Shown here in pieces: positions 24,790 through 33,190 of a DNA stretch of 64,000 bases. The notes under the pieces were generated by a model, which worked only from the letters and a program-made list of their open reading frames with translations, did not search any database and had not been told where the DNA came from. Each line of letters starts with the position of its first letter. Within the stretch, counting starts at the first letter, position 1. Source of the stretch: Streptomyces sp. NBC_01116 (GTDB taxonomy: Bacteria > Actinomycetota > Actinomycetes > Streptomycetales > Streptomycetaceae); NCBI RefSeq assembly GCF_041435495.1, contig NZ_CP108644.1, positions 1,426,001 through 1,490,000 of the forward strand, in the 5' to 3' direction. Both the position numbers and the translations under genes were made by a program.

Positions 24790-25928
24790 CAGATCTCCAT
24801 CCCGAACGGCCGGGTGAACCGGACGTCACCCTCGACCAGGTCTCGCATGTCTTCGACGTTGTGGCGGAACATCAGCATCCGTTCGATGCCGAACCCGAAG
24901 GCGAATCCGCTGTACTTCTGGGGGTCGACGCCGCAGGCGACGAGCACCTTGGGGTTGACCATGCCGCAGCCACCGAGCTCGATCCAGCCCTCGCTGCCGC
25001 AGGTGCGGCAGGGGCGGTCCGGGTTGCCGACGGACGCGCCGCGGCAGACGTAGCAGACCATGTCCATCTCGGCGGACGGCTCGGTGAACGGGAAGTAGTT
25101 CGGCCGCAGCCGGGTCTTCATGTCCGGTCCGAAGAGCGCCTGGACCATGTGGTCGAGGGTGCCCTTGAGGTCGGCCATGGTGAGGCCCTCGTCGACGGCG
25201 AGCAGCTCGATCTGGTGGAAGACCGGGGTGTGCGTGGCGTCCAGCTCGTCGGTGCGGTAGACCCGGCCGGGGCAGACCACGTAGACGGGGGGCTTGCGCT
25301 CCAGGAGCGTGCGGGCCTGGACCGGCGAGGTGTGCGTGCGCAGCACGACGCCGGACTCGTCGCCCTCGGTCGCCTTCCCGCCGGGCGTGGCGCCCCGCAC
25401 GAAGAAGGTGTCCTGCATCTGGCGGGCCGGGTGGTCGGGCACGAAGTTCAGGGCGTCGAAGTTGAACCACTCCGCCTCGACCTCGGGGCCCTCGGCGATC
25501 TCGTAGCCCATGGCCACGAAGACGTCCGCGACGCGCTCCATGAAGCTCGTCAGGGGGTGGCGGGCGCCGGCCGGAGTGCGGTCGTAGGGCAGCGTGACGT
25601 CCACGGCCTCCTCGACGAGCACCCGGGCGTCCCGCTCGGCCTCCAGCTCCGCCTGGCGGGCGGCGAGCGCCTTGGAGACGGCGCCGCGGGCCTGGCCCAC
25701 GCGCTTGCCCGCCTCGGCCTTGGCCTGCGGGGGCAGGGCGCCGATCTCGCGGTTGGCGAGGGACAGCGGCGAGGTACCTCCGGTGTGCGCGGTCTTCGCC
25801 TGGGCGAGCGCGTCGAGGTCGCCGGCGGCGGCGAAGGCGGCGAACGCCTCGTCCCGCAGGCGCTCGATCTCTTCCGGTTTCAGTGCCTCGACCTCGACTG
25901 GGTCGTACGACTTGTTCGGTGCCGACAT
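24789..25928 (-). CDS. pheS: Phenylalanine-tRNA ligase alpha subunit
   Basis: The 379-residue catalytic subunit. N-terminal coiled-coil arm (about residues 10-100), then the class II core with [33 protein letters not shown] and the motif-3 sequence [10 protein letters not shown]. Four Cys (CYVCRG, CRTCG) suggest a zinc site, as in many actinobacterial PheS proteins. The gap to the histidine kinase is 115 bp and shows no T-box-like structure that I can recognise. Confidence 0.98.
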   Translation of the reverse strand: MSAPNKSYDPVEVEALKPEEIERLRDEAFAAFAAAGDLDALAQAKTAHTGGTSPLSLANREIGALPPQAKAEAGKRVGQARGAVSKALAARQAELEAERDARVLVEEAVDVTLPYDRTPAGARHPLTSFMERVADVFVAMGYEIAEGPEVEAEWFNFDALNFVPDHPARQMQDTFFVRGATPGGKATEGDESGVVLRTHTSPVQARTLLERKPPVYVVCPGRVYRTDELDATHTPVFHQIELLAVDEGLTMADLKGTLDHMVQALFGPDMKTRLRPNYFPFTEPSAEMDMVCYVCRGASVGNPDRPCRTCGSEGWIELGGCGMVNPKVLVACGVDPQKYSGFAFGFGIERMLMFRHNVEDMRDLVEGDVRFTRPFGMEI

Positions 25929-26043
25929 CTCTTCCCGTGCTTCCGATTGGCTGGTGGCGCGACCCGGCTGGAGACCGCTGGACGCAAAGGTGCCAAAGGT
26001 CGAGTCTAAAGGCCGCAGGACGGTCGGGGCGCCCGCAGGCTGC

Positions 26044-27210
26044 TCACACCAGGTAGGCGGGCATGCTCACGGGCAGGACGAAGCGGAACTCGGCTCCGCC
26101 GCCGGGCCCCCGGTCGACGGTGATCGTGCCGCCGTGGGCCTCGACGATGCCCTTGACGATATAGAGGCCCAGGCCCGTGCCGCCGCGCTTGCTCCCCCGC
26201 CAGAAGCGGGTGAAGACACGGCCCATCGACTCCTCGGGGATGCCGGGGCCCTCGTCGCTCACGGTGACAGCCGTTCCCGTCTCGTCGTTCGCGCCCGGCG
26301 CGGGTGCCGGGGCGATCTCAATGGTGACGGTTCCCTCACCGTGGCGCACCGCGTTTTCCAGGAGGTTGCCGAGGACCTGGTCGACCTTGTCGGGATCGGC
26401 CCACAGGGCGGGCAGGGGTCCGCGGGCCCGGACCCGGAAGCGGTCGGGCTCCTGGCCGCCCGTGATGAGCGCCTGGATGTGCCGGGCCACGGCGGCGGAG
26501 ACGTCGACGGGCTGGCGGCGCAGCTCCAGGCGGCCGGAGTCGATGCGGGAGATGTCGAGCAGCTCGGCGATGAGCCGGGTGACCCGGCCGGCGTCCGCGT
26601 CGACGGTCTCCAGCATCAGCCGCTTCTGGTCGTCGGTGAAACGTTCCCACTTGGCGAGCAGGGTGGCGGTGAACCCCTTGACGGAGGTCAGCGGGGAGCG
26701 CAGTTCGTGGGCGACGGTGGCGATCAGCTCGGCGTGGCTGCGTTCGGTACGCCGGCGGGCCTCGGTGCCCCGCAGCGAGACGACGACCCGGCGCACCGGG
26801 CCGAGCGGGTGCTCGCGTACGTAACGGGCGGAGACCAGCACCTCACGGCCGCCGGGCAGCAGCAGGTTGCGCTCGGGCTGGCCGTGGCGGATGGCGAGTC
26901 CGCCGTACGGGTCGGTCAGGGCCCACCAGCGCTTCCCCTTGAGGTCCTCCAGCGGGAGGACGACGTCCAGGGGACGTCCGATGGCGTCGGCTCGGGTGGT
27001 GGCGGTGATGCGGGCGGCGGCGGCGTTGAAGCAGACGACGTGCCCGCTCGCGTCGGCGACGACGAGACCGTCGGGAAGGTCGTCCGGGTCGAGGCCCGGG
27101 GCCTCCGGGCCGAGGCCGTCCGGACGGGCCGCCGGCCCGTCCTGCTCCTCTTCCGCCGCGCGCGGTGCGGTGGTGTGCGCCGGTCCCGGCGAGCTCATGC
27201 CGACAGCCAT
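26044..27210 (-). CDS. Soluble PAS-domain sensor histidine kinase
   Basis: A 388-residue kinase without membrane segments. PAS domain about 45-160 ([21 protein letters not shown]), HisKA with the phospho-acceptor His in [16 protein letters not shown], and HATPase with the N box [13 protein letters not shown]1 DEGPGIPEE and G2 [12 protein letters not shown]. No response regulator is adjacent, so it is an orphan kinase. It sits between pheS and the RNA methyltransferase, its conserved place in Streptomyces. The PAS ligand is unknown. Confidence 0.92.
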   Translation of the reverse strand: MAVGMSSPGPAHTTAPRAAEEEQDGPAARPDGLGPEAPGLDPDDLPDGLVVADASGHVVCFNAAAARITATTRADAIGRPLDVVLPLEDLKGKRWWALTDPYGGLAIRHGQPERNLLLPGGREVLVSARYVREHPLGPVRRVVVSLRGTEARRRTERSHAELIATVAHELRSPLTSVKGFTATLLAKWERFTDDQKRLMLETVDADAGRVTRLIAELLDISRIDSGRLELRRQPVDVSAAVARHIQALITGGQEPDRFRVRARGPLPALWADPDKVDQVLGNLLENAVRHGEGTVTIEIAPAPAPGANDETGTAVTVSDEGPGIPEESMGRVFTRFWRGSKRGGTGLGLYIVKGIVEAHGGTITVDRGPGGGAEFRFVLPVSMPAYLV

Positions 27211-27377
27211 CTTCCCGTATCCCCACCTCTCGAACCGGTGCAGTGGGCCCCCGAGTTCGTCACCCTACTAGTCGTCGGTGAACCGGCGACACCCTGTGGG
27301 GGCGCGGAGGGGAGTGCGCCGGTGGGAGGGGCGCGGGAATGGCCGGGATCGTGTGCTGACGGGCCCCGGGAGCGGTG

Positions 27378-28223
27378 TTACGCGTGGGGGGCGCGCCGGG
27401 GCCGCTGCGCGCGGGCGGAGGCGTACAGGCAGACGGCGGCGGCGGTGGCGAGGTTGAGGCTCTCCGCCTTGCCGTGGATGGGGACGCGGACGACGGCGTC
27501 GGCGAGCGCACGGGTCTCCTCGGGGAGCCCCCAGGCCTCGTTGCCGAAGACCCAGGCGGTGGGGGTGCCCATGGTGCCCGCGTCCAGCTCGTCGTCCAGG
27601 TCGTCGGCCCCGGCCCCGTCGGCGGCGAGGATGCGCACCCCCGCGTCCCTCAGGCCCTGCACGGCCTGTTCGACGGGTACGCCGACGGCGACGGGCAGGT
27701 GGTAGAGCGAACCGACGGAGGCCCGTACGGACTTGGGGTTGTAGAGGTCGACCGAGGCGTCGGTCAGGATCACCGCGTCCGCGCCCGCCGCGTCGGCGCA
27801 GCGCAGGACCGTCCCGGCGTTCCCGGGGTCCCGCACGTTGGCCAGAACGGCCACCAGGGTGGGCTTCGCGGCGAGGATCTCCTGGAACGGGGTGTCCAGG
27901 AAGCGGCAGACGCCGATGAGGCCCTGCGGGGTGACGGTCTGCGAGACGTCCGCGAGGACGTCGTCGTCGGCCAGGTGCACGCGGGCGCCCGCGGCGTGGG
28001 CGGCCTCGACGATGTCGGCGTACCGGTCGGCGGCCTCGGGGGTGGCGAACAGCTCGATGAGGGTCGGTTCGCCGTCGCCGCCCCGGTGGGCGGCGGCCTC
28101 GCGTACGGCCTGGGGCCCCTCGGCGATGAACCTGCGCTCCTTGCCGCGGAAGTTGCGGCGGGCCAGCCGGCGGGCGGCGGCGACACGGGGGGAACGCGGG
28201 GAGATCAGTTCGGGGGTGCCCAT
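27378..28223 (-). CDS. TrmH/SpoU-family RNA 2'-O-methyltransferase
   Basis: 281 residues. N-terminal substrate-binding domain (about 1-105; RRNFRGKERRFIAEGPQAVR) and the SPOUT knot with its three motifs: NVRDPGNAGTVLRCAD, WVFGNEAWGLPEE and ESLNLATAAAVCLY. It modifies rRNA or tRNA ribose with SAM. It is downstream of rplT beyond a terminator. Target nucleotide unknown; some homologues act on 23S rRNA and affect ribosome-targeting drugs. Confidence 0.92.
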   Translation of the reverse strand: MGTPELISPRSPRVAAARRLARRNFRGKERRFIAEGPQAVREAAAHRGGDGEPTLIELFATPEAADRYADIVEAAHAAGARVHLADDDVLADVSQTVTPQGLIGVCRFLDTPFQEILAAKPTLVAVLANVRDPGNAGTVLRCADAAGADAVILTDASVDLYNPKSVRASVGSLYHLPVAVGVPVEQAVQGLRDAGVRILAADGAGADDLDDELDAGTMGTPTAWVFGNEAWGLPEETRALADAVVRVPIHGKAESLNLATAAAVCLYASARAQRPRRAPHA

Positions 28224-28286
28224 GGTCGGCGGCGAGCCTCTCTGCGTACGGCTGTGGCGGTGGGGAGTGTCTGGGGGGCCGACGCA

Positions 28287-28321
28287 CCGGACCCGCAGGC
28301 GGCGTGCGCCTGCGGGTCCGG
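28287..28321. terminator. Terminator downstream of rplT
   Basis: A perfect 15-bp stem, CCGGACCCGCAGGCG (28287-28301) with its complement at 28307-28321 and a 5-nt loop, 28 bp beyond the rplT stop. Confidence 0.85.
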
Positions 28322-28349
28322 TTCGCTTACCTGGAAGGGGGTGCCTGGA

Positions 28350-28733
28350 TCAGGCGGCCTTCGGGGCGTTGACGTCGCTCGGGAGGGCCTTCTGAGCGAC
28401 CTCGACGAGGGCGGCGAACGCGTTGGCGTCGTTGACCGCGAGCTCGGCCAGGATCTTGCGGTCCACCTCGATGTTGGCGGCCTTCAGACCCTGGATGAGG
28501 CGGTTGTACGTCATGCCGTTCTGGCGGGCAGCGGCGTTGATGCGCTGGATCCACAGCTGACGGAAGTCGCCCTTGCGCTTCTTGCGGTCGTTGTAGTTGT
28601 AGACCAGGGAGTGGGTGACCTGCTCCTTGGCCTTGCGGTACAGACGCGAGCGCTGACCGCGGTAGCCGCTGGCGGCTTCGAGGATTGCCCGGCGCTTCTT
28701 GTGGGCGTTGACTGCCCGCTTGACGCGTGCCAC
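28350..28733 (-). CDS. rplT: 50S ribosomal protein L20
   Basis: 127 residues, normal length. Basic N-terminus ([20 protein letters not shown]) and [22 protein letters not shown] are diagnostic. GTG at 28733 follows AAGGAG at 8 nt. Last gene of the infC-rpmI-rplT operon. In several bacteria L20 represses this operon by binding its leader. Confidence 0.98.
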   Translation of the reverse strand: MARVKRAVNAHKKRRAILEAASGYRGQRSRLYRKAKEQVTHSLVYNYNDRKKRKGDFRQLWIQRINAAARQNGMTYNRLIQGLKAANIEVDRKILAELAVNDANAFAALVEVAQKALPSDVNAPKAA

Positions 28734-28840
28734 TTGTTAACTCCTTGTAGCGGGGCCGTGGGTGTCCTCACACGGCCCGGAAACGAATTGGTCCCGGTGT
28801 GATCGAGGTCGTGCCTCCGGGGCGAGCCGGAGGCCGAGCC

Positions 28841-29035
28841 TCACTTGCCGAGAAGCTTCTTGATCTTCTTGGCGTCGGCCGGAGCCACGACGACCGTGCC
28901 GGTCAGCGAGCGGGTCTTCTTGGACGACTTGTGCTCGAGCAGGTGGCGCTTGCCGGCCCTCTCGCGGAGCACCTTGCCGGAGCCGGTGATCTTGAAGCGC
29001 TTGCTGGCACCGCTGTGCGTCTTGTTCTTCGGCAT
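28841..29035 (-). CDS. rpmI: 50S ribosomal protein L35
   Basis: 64 residues, full length for L35. [20 protein letters not shown] and [15 protein letters not shown] are diagnostic. ATG 29035 follows GAGGAGAG. Middle gene of the operon, with 107 bp to rplT and 120 bp to infC. Confidence 0.98.
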   Translation of the reverse strand: MPKNKTHSGASKRFKITGSGKVLRERAGKRHLLEHKSSKKTRSLTGTVVVAPADAKKIKKLLGK

Positions 29036-29155
29036 CGCGCCGTTCTCTCCTCGTCAGTGGCGCCCCTCACGGTGCGGGGCACCGGACTGCAGGGGCGTCA
29101 GATCTCTATGGGATTCCGGGGGGACCCGGGGCCGCCTGGATGGCAGCCCCTGAGG

Positions 29156-29815
29156 TCACGCCTCGGAAGGTGTCTCGGCCGGAGCCTCGGCCGCTTCGGC
29201 CGGAGCCTGGGCGGTCTCACCCTCGGCCGGCGCGTCGGTCGTGCCCTGACGCTCGGCCTTGCGGGCGGCCTGGGCCTCACGGGCCTCGGCCATGGCTTCG
29301 GTCTTCTTCTTGTGCGGGCCCAGAACCATGATCATGTTCCGGCCGTCCTGCTTCGGGTTGGACTCGATGAAGCCCAGGTCCTCCACGTCCGAAGCGAGAC
29401 GCTGGAGCAGTCGGAAGCCCAGCTCGGGGCGGGACTGCTCACGACCACGGAACATGATCGTGATCTTGACCTTGTCGCCCTGCTTGAGGAACCGGACGAC
29501 GTGACCCTTCTTGGTGTCATAGTCGTGCGGGTCGATCTTCGGCCGGAGCTTCATCTCCTTGATGACCGTGTGCGCCTGGTTCTTGCGCGCCTCACGGGCC
29601 TTCATGGCCGACTCGTACTTGAACTTCCCGTAGTCCATGAGCTTGCACACGGGCGGACGGGCTGTCGCCGCCACCTCGACCAGGTCGAGGTCATACTCCT
29701 GTGCGAGTTCCAGGGCCTTGGCAAGCGGAACAATCCCGACCTGCTCGCCACTGGGACCGACAAGTCGGACCTCGGGAACGCGAATCCGGTCGTTGATGCG
29801 GGGCTCGGCGCTGAT
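29156..29815 (-). CDS. infC: Translation initiation factor IF-3, apparently from an AUC start
   Basis: 219 residues: N-domain [20 protein letters not shown], linker, then the C-domain [20 protein letters not shown] and [14 protein letters not shown], and an Ala/Glu/Pro-rich tail of about 40 residues typical of Streptomyces. The coding frame is open far upstream, but no ATG, GTG or TTG lies near the conserved N-terminus. The codon for the first residue is ATC (29813-29815) with a perfect AGGAGG 4 nt before it. E. coli infC starts with AUU, which underlies its autoregulation by IF3 proofreading, so an AUC start is credible. Annotation from an upstream GTG would add unconserved residues. Confidence 0.92.
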   Translation of the reverse strand: MSAEPRINDRIRVPEVRLVGPSGEQVGIVPLAKALELAQEYDLDLVEVAATARPPVCKLMDYGKFKYESAMKAREARKNQAHTVIKEMKLRPKIDPHDYDTKKGHVVRFLKQGDKVKITIMFRGREQSRPELGFRLLQRLASDVEDLGFIESNPKQDGRNMIMVLGPHKKKTEAMAEAREAQAARKAERQGTTDAPAEGETAQAPAEAAEAPAETPSEA

Positions 29816-29826
29816 GGATCCTCCTC
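29813..29826 (-). promoter_or_regulatory. Shine-Dalgarno and rare AUC start of infC
   Basis: On the minus strand GAGGAGG is followed by ATCC and then ATC AGC GCC. The Shine-Dalgarno is the strongest type and its 4-nt spacing fits only the ATC codon. IF3 discriminates against non-canonical starts, so this can give feedback control of infC. Confidence 0.7.
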
Positions 29827-30254
29827 GGTAGCACCACGCGACCGCCTGGCGGACAGCCGCGTAACGTCTTATAACGTCAAGACCAACCGAGCCGGAAGCG
29901 CAAAAATGCCCCGGACGGGACACAGGCGAGGCTCCAGGAACTACCGGAGCACCGCCGCGGTCAACCGCGGGGCGCATCGGACGGTTCCATCGTCCGTACG
30001 GAACGATGGGGACCGTCTGACCGGTGACCCGCCGTCCGGTGAGGACAGCCAGGTGGGAGATCGGAGCCTCCACTTGTGGGCCGGGCACATAGGTGTCCGG
30101 CCGGTCGTTACACAAGGTTAGCAGCCCGGCCCCGGGTGCGCTAATCCCGCACATCCCCCGGTATCGCCCTCCCTGTCGCCCCAGGTCTTTACCCGCGGCC
30201 CCCGAAGCGGCTCCCGCGCGCGGGAGGGCGGTGGCCTGGCCTTATCGTGTGGGC
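29816..30254 (-). promoter_or_regulatory. infC leader region with nested inverted repeats
   Basis: This 439-bp gap lies between infC and the divergent DUF1844 gene. At 29980-30017 GACGGT and ACCGTC enclose CCATCGT and ACGATGG around TCCGTACGGA, giving a long stem. Closer to infC, CCGCGG-TCAA-CCGCGG (about 29956-29971) forms a second hairpin. Both would lie in the infC leader RNA if transcription starts above 30017. The direct repeat GACGTTA flanks TAA at about 29862-29880. No standard promoter is obvious. Confidence 0.5.
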
Positions 30255-30617
30255 ATGAGTGACGCGACCCCCAGCAGTGACAACCCCGGCTTCGACGACA
30301 TGGCCCGCGACATCGCGGAGGTCCCCGCGGTCGAGGTGATCGTGACGGTCGCCGTCAACCTGATGAGCGCAGCCGCCGTGAAGCTCGGTCTCACGGAGGA
30401 GGGCGAGCAGCACAAGGACCTCGACGAGGCCCGCAAGCTGGTCCAGGCACTGGCCGGACTGCTGGACGCGAGCGCCACGGAGATCAGCACCTTCCACGCC
30501 TCGCCGCTGCGCGACGGCCTGAAGTCCCTCCAGCTCGCCTTCCGCGAGGCCTCGCTGGTGCCGGACGAGCCCGGCCACGGCCCCGGCGAGAAGTACACCG
30601 GTCCCGTCTACGGCTAA
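30255..30617 (+). CDS. DUF1844 protein
   Basis: A 120-residue protein conserved beside infC in Streptomyces. The DUF1844 core is VPAVEVIVTVAVNLMSAAAVKLGL followed by DLDEARKLVQALAGLLDASA. It may be membrane- or surface-associated; the function is unknown. ATG 30255. Its TAA stop (30615-30617) is also the first three bases of the MITE-like element that follows, so the natural C-terminus may have been altered by that insertion. Confidence 0.88.
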   Translation: MSDATPSSDNPGFDDMARDIAEVPAVEVIVTVAVNLMSAAAVKLGLTEEGEQHKDLDEARKLVQALAGLLDASATEISTFHASPLRDGLKSLQLAFREASLVPDEPGHGPGEKYTGPVYG

Positions 30618-30780
30618 GGGCTGTCCCGCAATTCCCGGTGGATCGGCGCGCGGCGTCAGATGCGGTGCATCGCAAGGCGAAGGGATGTCCGCATACTGGA
30701 TGTATGGGGACGTTCCGACAACGCGGCGGGGTGCCGTAGCTGTCGTCGCGCGCCCGCCGGGAAGTGCGGGACAGTCCTTA
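30615..30780. mobile_element. MITE-like element, copy 1 (166 bp)
   Basis: Begins TAAGGGCTGTCCCG and ends CGGGACAGTCCTTA: 14-bp terminal inverted repeats with one mismatch, flanked by GGC and GCC that extend the symmetry. It has no coding capacity. It matches the element at 61314-61479 over its whole length with no gaps; I count 19 differences by hand. Inside, GATGC-GGT-GCATC and a TCCGCATAC/GTATG(G/C)GGA pair are further inverted repeats. The ends look like those of IS5-type transposons, so it is probably mobilised in trans. Confidence 0.85.
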
Positions 30781-30806
30781 GCCACCGGCCCCTTTCCCGT
30801 ACGCCG

Positions 30807-30843
30807 GGAAGCCCGCCGTCTCCCCGTGGGGCGGCGGGCTTCC
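30807..30843. terminator. Terminator downstream of the aquaporin gene
   Basis: GGAAGCCCGCCG (30807-30818) pairs perfectly with CGGCGGGCTTCC (30832-30843) around a 13-nt loop, 27 bp beyond the aquaporin stop. Confidence 0.75.
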
Positions 30844-30870
30844 GCATGTGCGGCTGGCCGGAGCGGTTCC

Positions 30871-31584
30871 TCAGATGGCGTCCTCGGTCTCCGCGGGCAT
30901 GACGTTGGGGTAGGGGTGGGTGAGCCGGTGGGCGTAGGCGGCGATCGCTCCGCCGACCAGGGGCGCGACGATGAACAGCCAGAGCTGGGAGAGGGCCGCG
31001 CCGCCCGCGAAGAGCGCCGGGCCGAAGCTGCGCGCGGGGTTGACCGACGTTCCGGTCAGCGGGATGCCCACCAGGTGGATCGCGGCGAGCGCCAGGCCGA
31101 TGGGCAGCCCGTCGAAGCCGGTGACCGCCACCTTGTGGGTCACCGCGAGGACCACGTAGACGAGCAGGAACGTCAGGACCACCTCGGCGAGGAAGGCGCC
31201 GCCGATGTTGATGCCGACGGCCGACCGGTCGTCGTAGCCGTTGGTGCCGAACTCGCCACTGGTCTCCAGGCCCGGGATCTGCTTCGCCAGCAGGAACAGC
31301 AGGGCCGATCCGACGATCGCGCCGAGGAACTGGGCCACCCAGCGCTCGACGGCCGTACGGATGTCGATCCGGCCCGCCATGTACATCCCCAGCGTCACCG
31401 CGGGATTGACATGGCAGCCGGAGATCGGGCCGAGCGCGTACGCCAGCGCGAGGAGGGTGAAACCGAAGGTGAGGGCGATGCCCACCGTGCCGAGGTACTC
31501 GACGGCGACCACCGCGGACCCCACGGCGAAGAACACCAGCAACAGGGTGCCGAGGAACTCGGACGCCACGATCCGCTTCTGCAT
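30871..31584 (-). CDS. Aquaporin / MIP-family channel
   Basis: A 237-residue six-helix channel protein. The two NPA boxes are CHVNPAVTLG and TSVNPARSFGPAL; the His and Arg of the selectivity filter (CHVNPA region and NPARS) suggest a water-type channel rather than a glycerol facilitator. ATG 31584 follows GAGGTGG. It is a single-gene unit bounded by a terminator. Water transport is predicted from family knowledge only. Confidence 0.92.
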   Translation of the reverse strand: MQKRIVASEFLGTLLLVFFAVGSAVVAVEYLGTVGIALTFGFTLLALAYALGPISGCHVNPAVTLGMYMAGRIDIRTAVERWVAQFLGAIVGSALLFLLAKQIPGLETSGEFGTNGYDDRSAVGINIGGAFLAEVVLTFLLVYVVLAVTHKVAVTGFDGLPIGLALAAIHLVGIPLTGTSVNPARSFGPALFAGGAALSQLWLFIVAPLVGGAIAAYAHRLTHPYPNVMPAETEDAI

Positions 31585-31701
31585 GGAACCACCTCGCGCG
31601 CTTGATCGGTCGGTCGGATTTCTCCGCAATCCCGACAATTCTCACGGCGGCAGGTGGTTGGCGCGCGTCGAACCGGGGCGGCCCCGGGCCGGCCCGGGGC
31701 A

Positions 31702-32430
31702 TCAGCGGGCGAAGAGGGGCTCCCCCGGCATGGCCGTCCCGGCGGGGAGGAGGGCCAGGTCCAGGCCGCTGACCAGCCGGGCCCGCAGCACCTCACTGGC
31801 CGAGAGGGCCTGCGCGATGCGGCGGGCCGCCTCGGCAGGCACGGCGTCCGGGGCGAGGACGAGCGCGAGGGTGCCGTCCGCGGTGCCGGGGCCGAGGTGG
31901 GCGCGGACCACGGCGGGGTCGGCGGCCACGGTCTCCCGTACGGCCTCGATGACGGCGGGGTCCTGGAGCGGGTCGGTGCTGGTGCGGTTCTCGGCCAGCG
32001 CCAGGAGCGCCTGCCCGCTCAGCTCGAAGGCGACGGGCCCGGCGAGGTCCAGCACGACGGTGTCGGCCTTCTCGTGGGCGGCGGCCTGGAGGGCCTGGTG
32101 CAGCGGTACGGCGACGGGGCGCGCCTCCGGGTCCCAGAGCGCCAGCGACGCGGTCGAGGTGAAGGCGGGGAGCGCGCGCCGGTCGCCGGCCCGGAGGGTC
32201 GGCACGGCCATGTCGCTGGTCTTCTCGCGCCGGAGCCCGTTCTCGTCCTCCTCGACCTCGCCGAGGACGGCGACGACGGGGACCAGGAGCCGGGCGTCGC
32301 GCAGGGCCGTGAGGACCGGGCCCACGGCACTCCGGTCGCGGGACCAGGCGTCCAGAGCCCTGGTCAGGGCGGGGGACGCCGAGCCGTCGTCGTCGGAGAA
32401 ACCGGGGTCCGGGATGTTCTTGAGCTCCAC
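31702..32430 (-). CDS. SseB-family protein
   Basis: 242 residues. The N-terminal SseB domain shows LVPVVAVLGEVEEDENG, LPAFTSTASLALWDPEARPV and VVLDLAGPVAFELSGQALLALAEN. The C-terminal half resembles the SseB beta domain (ADGTLALVLAPDAV). Function is unclear; enhanced-serine-sensitivity proteins are widely distributed and often neighbours of housekeeping genes. GTG start at 32430. Not obviously in an operon. Confidence 0.85.
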   Translation of the reverse strand: MELKNIPDPGFSDDDGSASPALTRALDAWSRDRSAVGPVLTALRDARLLVPVVAVLGEVEEDENGLRREKTSDMAVPTLRAGDRRALPAFTSTASLALWDPEARPVAVPLHQALQAAAHEKADTVVLDLAGPVAFELSGQALLALAENRTSTDPLQDPAVIEAVRETVAADPAVVRAHLGPGTADGTLALVLAPDAVPAEAARRIAQALSASEVLRARLVSGLDLALLPAGTAMPGEPLFAR

Positions 32431-32518
32431 GGGACGAGGGTAGTGCCTGGGGTTCCGCCGCCCGCCCGCAGGTGGGCCCCTCCGGCACGGGACCCGGCAC
32501 GACGGCGGGGGCCGGGTC

Positions 32519-33124
32519 TCAGCGCCCGGTCGCCACGGACAGCAGGGCGTCGGCCTCCTCGCGGGCGTGGGCGACCGGGTCGGGGAAGACCTTCAGGCCG
32601 TGCGCGACCAGAGCCCCTTCGTGCAGCAGCATGAGCGTCCGGCCCAGCCGGTCGGCGGCGTCGGGGCCGAGACCCTCGACGTCCCGGGCCAGTCGGGTGA
32701 ACAGGTCCAGCATCCACTGCTTCTGGCCGGTGATGACCGCGTGCGCCGGATGGGACGGGTCGCTGATCTCCGCATGGGCGTTGACCATGCTGCACCCCTT
32801 GGAGCCGTGGTCCGACATCCAGTCGCGCGAGGCGTCGAAGACGGCCAGGATCCGGGCGCGCGGCGCGGGCGGTGCGGCGTCCAGACGCCCGGCGAGGAAG
32901 GCGCGCCAGCGTTCGTCGCGGTCGGCGAGGTACTCCACGACGACCTGCTCCTTGGAGCCGAAGCGGTCGTAGAGGGTCTTCTTGGTCACCCCGGCCTCGG
33001 CCGCGATCAGGTCCACCCCGACGGCGTGGATGCCCCGGTCGTAGAAGAGCCGCCCGGCGGCGGCCAGGGCCCGTCGCGCGGCAGGCGTCATCGTGATCCG
33101 TCGCGGTTCCTCGGAAGTGCCCAT
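32519..33124 (-). CDS. TetR-family regulator
   Basis: 201 residues. Helix-turn-helix: RALAAAGRLFYDRGIHAVGV, AEAGVTKKTLYDRFGSKEQV (about residues 15-60). The ligand domain contains CSMVNAHAEISDPSHPAHAV, as in the TetR_C subfamily often linked to exporters. ATG 33124; the Shine-Dalgarno is weak. It is divergent from the EamA transporter, with two identical operator repeats in the 66-bp gap, so it very probably represses both genes. Confidence 0.9.
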   Translation of the reverse strand: MGTSEEPRRITMTPAARRALAAAGRLFYDRGIHAVGVDLIAAEAGVTKKTLYDRFGSKEQVVVEYLADRDERWRAFLAGRLDAAPPAPRARILAVFDASRDWMSDHGSKGCSMVNAHAEISDPSHPAHAVITGQKQWMLDLFTRLARDVEGLGPDAADRLGRTLMLLHEGALVAHGLKVFPDPVAHAREEADALLSVATGR

Positions 33125-33133
33125 GGCACCCAG

Positions 33134-33179
33134 TATACCGATCTGTATAGTCGAGGGCGAGGTATACCGATCTGTATAG
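33134..33179. promoter_or_regulatory. Twin TetR operators
   Basis: TATACCGATCTGTATAG occurs identically at 33134-33150 and 33163-33179, 29 bp apart. Each contains the inverted repeat TATAC-CGATCT-GTATA. They fill the gap between the divergent TetR and EamA starts. Confidence 0.8.
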
Positions 33180-33190
33180 CGAGGTGCGCC

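Noticed and set aside
22651..25053. 800-codon plus-strand open frame opposite pheT and pheS
   Set aside because: It is the antisense shadow of two unmistakable core genes.
29816..30154. In-frame N-terminal extension of infC to an upstream start
   Set aside because: The extension is unconserved in character and crosses strong inverted repeats; the AUC with its Shine-Dalgarno explains the start better.
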